A stretch of 64,000 bases of DNA from assembly GCF_964656455.1 (NCBI RefSeq), contig NC_135714.1, positions 83,535,903 through 83,599,902 on the forward strand, in the 5' to 3' direction. The stretch comes from Halichoerus grypus (Eukaryota; Chordata; Mammalia; Carnivora; Phocidae). The position numbers were made by a program, and so were the translations under genes. Each line of letters begins with the position of its first letter. Position 1 is the first letter of the stretch. Below the pieces are notes generated by a model that did no database searches, had not been told where the DNA came from, and saw only the letters and a list, made by a program, of their open reading frames with translations. Below, in pieces: positions 58,526 through 64,000 of this stretch.

Positions 58526-58626
58526 GGATACTTATATTTTAGAAAATGTGTTCTTTGAAAGTTATGTTTCGAGGAATAAAATGAGGTTGTTTTTATAGCT
58601 AGTATACCACTTATTTTATATTATTG

Positions 58627-58740
58627 TTTTTTTTTTTTAAGTGGGCTCCACACTAGGAGCTTGAAATCACAACCCTGAGATGAAAACCTGAACTGAGATC
58701 AAGAGTTGGCAGCTTAACCACCTAAGCCCCCCAGGTGCCC
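58627..58740 (-). mobile_element. CanSINE, short old subtype
   Basis: Poly-T, 'gggctccacactaggagctt', 'cacaaccctgagatgaaaac', 'gagatcaagagttggcagct', head 'taagccccccaggtgcccc'. Confidence 0.88.
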
Positions 58741-58849
58741 CATATACTACCTACCTTAAAAAGAGGTACAGTCCATCTCATTTCCAAAAACTATCTACTA
58801 TTAATCCATTATTAATTATATTATTCAAACTCTCTGAAAACTTATTCTT

Positions 58850-59210
58850 TCCTGCTTGAACTGCTACACTGTTAGGGATCTTTTCATTGCAAATAACAAA
58901 CCCAATTTAAAGTAGCACAATTCATTAAAAAAAAAAAAAAAGAACTAGTGAACTAATATAACTTGAATTGCCAAAATACAAACTTCTTCAGCAAAGGCTG
59001 GATCTCAGGGTTTAAGTGATTTGTACTGTCTTTCTTATTCTCTTAGCTTTACTTGCCCGAATTCATTCCTCTCTCAGGCTCTGTCTATTCAGCAACAAGA
59101 AAGCTCCTGGGAAATCCAGACTTAGGTGGTTCATGCATGCTGCCATCAGAGGGATCTCTAGAGACACTCTTTCTTTCTCCCAGCACCATGCCAAGACCAG
59201 ATAAAGGATT
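58850..59210 (+). other. Possible unassigned ancient repeat
   Basis: 'tcattgcaaataacaaaccc' then 'aatttaaagtagcacaattc' weakly resembles the phrases at 5190 and 46151. Not named. Confidence 0.25.
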
Positions 59211-59840
59211 CTGACTGACCTAGTTTAGGTAAATTGCCCAACTCTGGCCAATCCTTGGGTTAGAAAGATAAGCCACTCTGGTCCGTTGAGGTCACCTGCC
59301 ATCTCTGGTCAGGTTTCACACTGATCTTGAGCAAATCTTGAGTCAGGAATTCCATTGAGAGTAATTTATCAAGGACCAGCTTCCAGGAGAAAAGAGTAAA
59401 GGAGTGGGGAAAGCCAAACAGGGAGGGAAAGAAGCCTACAATTACCAAAGCCGGATAAGGGAGCTCTGGAGCCTAAATTACACCTCCAAGTTTGTCCTCC
59501 TCAGGCGAAGGGACCAGGACAAGGCAGACCCAATGCCCAAGCGCTAGCCTCGAAGGGGCTCAGGAGCAGAGCTTTAGCAGCTAAGCGCACAAAAGCTGGG
59601 GATGGACTCACAAAACTGGTCAAAAGGAATCCAAAGAAATCTGAGTGGGGCGTCAAGCGTCCGCTAAACTTGCCCAGTCCTGTATGGCCAAGATGCCGCC
59701 TCCTGACGGACACCACCAAAACATTCTGATGGGTTGGGGGAGGGGGAGTTCCCAAATGAAGCGATGTGGGGCAGAAAAAAGAGATGCCTACTCTATTTTT
59801 CAAATCCTGAGTTGTGAATGTTAAATTTTCCTGCAATTGT
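59211..59840. other. Non-genic stretch, slightly CpG-richer
   Basis: At 59505-59710 several CpGs occur. A 111-codon reverse frame at 59501-59836 has no recognised domain. Confidence 0.35.
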
Positions 59841-60672
59841 AGTATTTTGTCTATTTCTTTTTTCCTCCTAATAATTTTTTACTCTATATGTTGATATATT
59901 TTAGTCATTGCATAAGAATTTATGATTGCTATAACTCGATTGTGCAATGTAGTGTACACAATAGAAATTACCTTTCTAGCCTTTCAATATTTTCCCTAAC
60001 CCTTGATATGTACATGGTTTGAAATCATTAATGGCATCTCTTGTTTTCAACTTACCTTACGAATCTTTGTCCAATCTCTGTTTAAAATTTGTGGGTTTTT
60101 TAGAAGTTCCCCTTGAAAACAGCACAGAGATCCTGTTTTTTAACCTCCTCACTTGGCAAAACTTTGTTTTAATTGGGAAGTATAACCCATTTAAATTTAT
60201 TATCAGAACTGATATCATCTTATTTTACAATCTTTGGTTGTGCTTTTTTTTTTTTTTCCTTTTGGCAGGTTTTTATGTCACTTCCTCTGTTTTCTGTCAT
60301 TGCTATTTGGGTTGATTTTATCTTCTGCTGATTTGGAAGATTTCAGTCCTGTTTTAAGTTATATTGTTACTCTGCTTAAAAATCATTCTTTTCCATTGTT
60401 TGCTGACTTCCACATAACATTTTTTTAAATGCAATTAGCTATCTTTTTACTTTCTCCCAGTTAGCATTCTCCTCACCGATTCATAGTCTTCATTCATATT
60501 ATCTGGACATTTAGGCCCACTTTATTGTGACTTAGTTTTATATATAATTTTAATATTATTCTTTTTAAAGAACTATTTCTGACATCTGCATTCATTTTTT
60601 ATAACCAAACATACAACAAATTATTTCAACCCAGTGTGATGGTTCATTTTATGTGTTAAGTTGACTAAATGA

Positions 60673-60882
60673 GGGGCACCTGGGTGGCTCAGTTGGTTAA
60701 GCGACTGCCTTTGGCTCAGGTCATGATCCTGGAGTTCTGGGATCGAGTCCCACATCAGGCTCCTGGCTCAGCGGGGAGCCTGCTTCCCCGTCTGACCCTC
60801 TCACCTCTCATGCTGTTTCTCACTCTCTCTCTCTCTCTTGCTCTCTGTCAAATAAATAAATAAATAAAATCTTTTAAAAAAA
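60673..60882 (+). mobile_element. CanSINE in the ERVL LTR, young-looking subfamily
   Basis: Shares 'ctggagt', 'gatcgagtcccacatc' and 'tctgaccctctca' with 52352-52542. Duplication 'agttgactaRatga' (60659-60672, 60883-60896). Confidence 0.97.
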
Positions 60883-61299
60883 AGTTGACTAGATGACAAA
60901 GTGCTCACATAATGATGCATTTGATGAACACTCTTATGGGTAGGTCTGGAATGGTGTCTCTGGATGAAATTAACATTTCATTCAGTAGCGTAAGTAAACC
61001 AGAGTGCCCTCACCAATGCAGGTGCACCTCATCCAATCCACTGAAGACCTAAATAGAAGAAAAAGATTGATTAAGGGAGAATTCATTCTCATTGCCTAGT
61101 TCCTTCAAGTTGGGATATCAGTCCTCTTCTGCTTTAGGACTTGGACTTACTTGGACTAGAACATGCAGCATCAGCTCTCCTGATTCTCAGGTTTTCAGAC
61201 TCAGACTGAAACTGTACCAGGGCCTGGATCTCCAGCTTCCTGACTGCAGATCTTGGCACTTCTCTGCCTTCATAATTACACAAGCCAATTTTTCATTCT

Positions 61300-61375
61300 A
61301 TGTATTATATATAGAATATAATATATATTATATAATCTTATATAATATATAATAATATATATTATATAATCTTCA
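61300..61375. repeat. TA-rich imperfect palindrome
   Basis: Repeated 'tatataatatat' and 'attatataatctt' units; can fold on itself. It derives from the TA run normal in MLT2 ends. Confidence 0.85.
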
Positions 61376-61894
61376 GTTGGTTTTGTTTCTCTGGAGAACC
61401 CTAATGCACTTACTTTTATGTTTGAATTATTTCAATGTACACTATAAGTCCATTTACATATATATTTGTATATAAACACTTAAATGTGTTTAAATTTTGA
61501 TTAACTTCACAGTCATCTGAAATATGTCTTCAGGTAATTTTTTAAAATAAAAAATATGTAGATAGTGTGTTTTCTGAGCCATTATATATATATTCCAAGT
61601 GTCCTTGTGTTGCCTTTGCAGATAAACAAAAACTTGAGTGGATATAAAATTCTTGGGCAACAGTTTTATCCCTTTAAAATTCTGTAGAAAAGAATGCCTT
61701 ATAAACTGATATTTACTACTGTGAAAGAAAATTCTCAAGTCTGCTGACTTTTGTTTCATAGGTAACATGTTTTATTTCAAAATGATTATATTTAAAATTT
61801 TTTAAATTCTTTTGCTTTATCCTTAAAATGGAAATTTTAGCTAAGATATGCTTCTCTCTCCATTAATTTTCTTTGTAACATGGTAAGTCTTTTA

Positions 61895-62090
61895 TTTTAT
61901 TTTTTGAGAGAGAGAGAAAGCAAGCAGGGAGGAACAGAAGGAGAGGGAGAGAGAGAGAGAGAGAGACTCTCAAGCAGGCTCTACACCCAGTGTGGAGCCC
62001 CACACAGGGCTCAATCTCACAACCCTGAGATCATGACCTGAGCCAAAATCAAGAGTTGGACACTTAACCAACGAGGTCACCCAGGTGCCC
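61895..62090 (-). mobile_element. CanSINE, older long subtype
   Basis: Perfect 17-bp duplication 'acatggtaagtctttta' (61878-61894, 62091-62107). Body 'ccctgagatcatgacctgag', 'caaaatcaagagttggacac'. Confidence 0.97.
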
Positions 62091-63086
62091 ACATGGTAAG
62101 TCTTTTAAACCAACATAGTGTTAGGGTATCTCTTTTTCTGCTCAGAAAGGCATTGGTTGGCTGATTGGTTGGTTGTTTTTTTCCAATTTTTAATCCTTGA
62201 TTTTTACTTCTGATTTCCTATTCTGAAAACCTATATTTTTTTTCTTTTTTCTTATTTTTGGAGAAAAGCAGACTGAGACACACAGGACCTCATTTGGCTG
62301 TGTCTGGAGTCTTGGAAGCTTGGCTACCTGACATTCTCTTACAAATGGACCTCAAGAGCTTGTTTGGAGGTTCTAGTGGCAGAATGCAGCTACTCCTATA
62401 CCCTTGACCAAAAAATGGTCCTCCTCTATCAGGGAAAGTCCTAGTGTTAGACTGAGCACGCAGCTTCCAGAAGGATGCACACATGGAGTGGTGAGGGAGG
62501 ACAGGGACACCTGCCTAGCCAACCAGATCAGCCAAATCAACCTTGGTGATTAATGAGGTGACAGATGTCCCAGCCAGATGGCCCTCACATCCTGCAAACC
62601 TATAACTTTTAATATGGATCATTGTTCTCTACCCTTTATATCTACCTCTTTTCTTCCATATTTTTTTTTCCTGCGTTTACATTCTAGGAAAATTTTTTCA
62701 AGTCATTCTGCCATATCATGGATTAAATTTCCTATTAAATCGAGTCTGCTTTTATTGACTACCTTATTGATTTTAATTCTACTGGATTTCTCATTTTCTT
62801 GACAATTTCCTCATCTGAGGCAGCTGATTTTATGTTTATCACATTTTCCCAGCACATTTCACAGTGTTATCTCTTTAGACTAATTTGTATTCTATTCTTC
62901 AGTTTTATGTTGCAACTTCATAAAGACTATCTTTTGTGGCATTTTAATGATTTTACCAAAAAGTTTTCCAAAACATTTTCCTGGTTCTAGTAGTAAATCA
63001 TCTCGAAATACGCAATCCTTCTAAATTTTCAGGGGTAAAAATGGCTTCTTCTTGTCTTCATTTTTCTTTTAAAAGCACACATTAAG

Positions 63087-63287
63087 GAGCACCTGGGTGG
63101 CTCAGCCAGTTAAGCATCTGCCTTCAGCTGAGGTCATGATCCTGGGGTCCTGGGATGGAGCTCTGTGTCAGGCTCCCTACTCAGTGAGGACTGCTTCTCC
63201 CTCTCTCTCTGCCCCTCCCCCCGGCTTGTGCTCTATCTCTCTTTCTCTCTCTCTTGCAAATAAATAAATAAAATCTTAAAAAAAAAA
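63087..63287 (+). mobile_element. CanSINE
   Basis: Head 'gcacctgggtggctcagcca', standard body and A-tail. Duplication about 'aaaagcacaNNttaa' (63071-63085, 63288-63302). Confidence 0.95.
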
Positions 63288-63302
63288 AAAAGCACATCTT
63301 AA

Positions 63303-64000
63303 TTTTTTTTTTTTCTTTTCCCTCATTAATTCCATTGAACAATGAAGAGTTTTATCCAGGCCTTATAAATGCCAACAGTCAGAGTCTTACTTGCCCATAA
63401 TCTTACCTCAGTCTCTGGTGTTAATAGAATTCTCTTCTTAGGCTATTTCTGGGACACAACTTGATATGCAAATGTACTGGTTTAATCTTCTTATCTTATA
63501 GGCCTGAGCTGGGGTCTTCTGAGACCCAGACTGCCAATTTCTTTGACCCTCTCATCCCACAGAATACACAAAATCCACAACCCAATGTTCTCTCAATGTT
63601 TACTCTAAATGAGTTCATTTTCTTTCAGGACTATATTTCTTTGTACACAATGAGCCACTGTTGTTCTTGCTAGTCCACTGCCTAGCATGCTCACCAAAAC
63701 TCCATACATCCTGTCTTATTTCTACATGGTTACATAAAGATTGCAGTTTCAAAATGGATCTATGAAGATGGGTACAAATGAAGCAAGAAAGAGATTGGGA
63801 TCACAGTAGGAATCATCCTCTCGGTGCCTCAAAAATAATTCCTGGGTTATAGAGAGATAGTCCTCCCCACTTTTTATCCATTGCCACAGAACCTTTTTTT
63901 TTTTCTTTTGAGAGGGAAGCAGATAATAGGTTTCTCTACCTACTTTCAAGGAAATAAGTTAATTCCATTTCAGGAAGAAAAAGAATAAAGAACAAACAAA
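63303..64000. other. Non-genic stretch to the window end
   Basis: Nothing recognised apart from short T-runs near 63304 and 63895. Confidence 0.35.

Larger units (their letters stand above)
60635..61408 (+). mobile_element. ERVL solo LTR (MLT2-type)
   Basis: It begins 'tgtgatggttcattttatgt' and ends 'ctctggagaaccctaatgca', the TG...CA ends of this LTR type. Inside are 'gatgaaattaacatttcatt', 'ggtgcacctcatccaatcca' and 'cagatcttggcacttctctg'. A CanSINE splits it and a TA-rich palindrome has grown near its 3' end. No retroviral gene remains. Confidence 0.75.
59841..63070 (-). mobile_element. Probable old L1M, reverse strand, interrupted
   Basis: Segments at 60150-60260 ('tttaaatttattatcagaac'), 61630-61760 ('gtggatataaaattcttggg', an ORF1-like antisense phrase) and 62280-62580 ('cctcaagagcttgtttggag', 'aaccagatcagccaaatcaa', recalling an L1 5' UTR) suggest one decayed L1. 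An ERVL LTR and a CanSINE interrupt it. Tentative. Confidence 0.33.

Overview
This window is nuclear DNA from a placental mammal, and specifically a carnivoran. The evidence is about 34 copies of the tRNA-Lys-derived CanSINE family (heads like GGGGCGCCTGGGTGGCTCAG, tails like CAAATAAATAAATAAAATCT), found only in Carnivora. The copies do not look like the young dog SINEC_Cf type, so an arctoid caniform (bear, seal or mustelid group) is the best guess; this is inference and the species cannot be fixed. The rest fits: AT-rich, CpG-poor sequence, L1 elements of several ages, and old mammalian repeats (L2, MIR, MER5, MaLR and ERVL LTRs). No prokaryotic feature was seen.

I found no protein-coding exon that I recognise. 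The open frames are mostly antisense or sense readings of L1, L2, CanSINEs and simple repeats. The window therefore looks intergenic or deep intronic.

Layout: 1-9.5 kb is mostly old L1 and L2 with a younger 5'-truncated L1 at 6.95-8.9 kb. 10-10.9 kb is an unusually CpG-rich unique stretch. 11-26 kb mixes unique sequence with MIR, L2, MER5 and MaLR LTRs cut by CanSINEs. 26.98-32.68 kb is a nearly full-length antisense L1 with a clear target-site duplication and a second L1 fragment inside it. 33-38 kb has another antisense L1, an inverted pair of L2 sequences and further CanSINEs. 38-60 kb is the least repeat-dense part and holds three CTCF-like motif sites and a weak two-exon gene candidate. 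60-63 kb holds an ERVL (MLT2-type) solo LTR, CanSINEs and probable old antisense L1.

The window reads as a stratified record of insertions rather than a set of cooperating genes. The oldest layer is L2 and MIR, then MER5, MaLR, MLT2 and L1M, then carnivoran L1 and successive CanSINE subfamilies. The points most worth checking are CTCF-like motifs (one at a CanSINE junction), a site hit twice by CanSINEs, a 44-bp L1 insertion, the CpG-enriched island near 10.3 kb and the two-exon candidate at 47.7/51.9 kb. I see no novel biological system here. Family names are by recognition, not database search; boundaries of old repeats are approximate.
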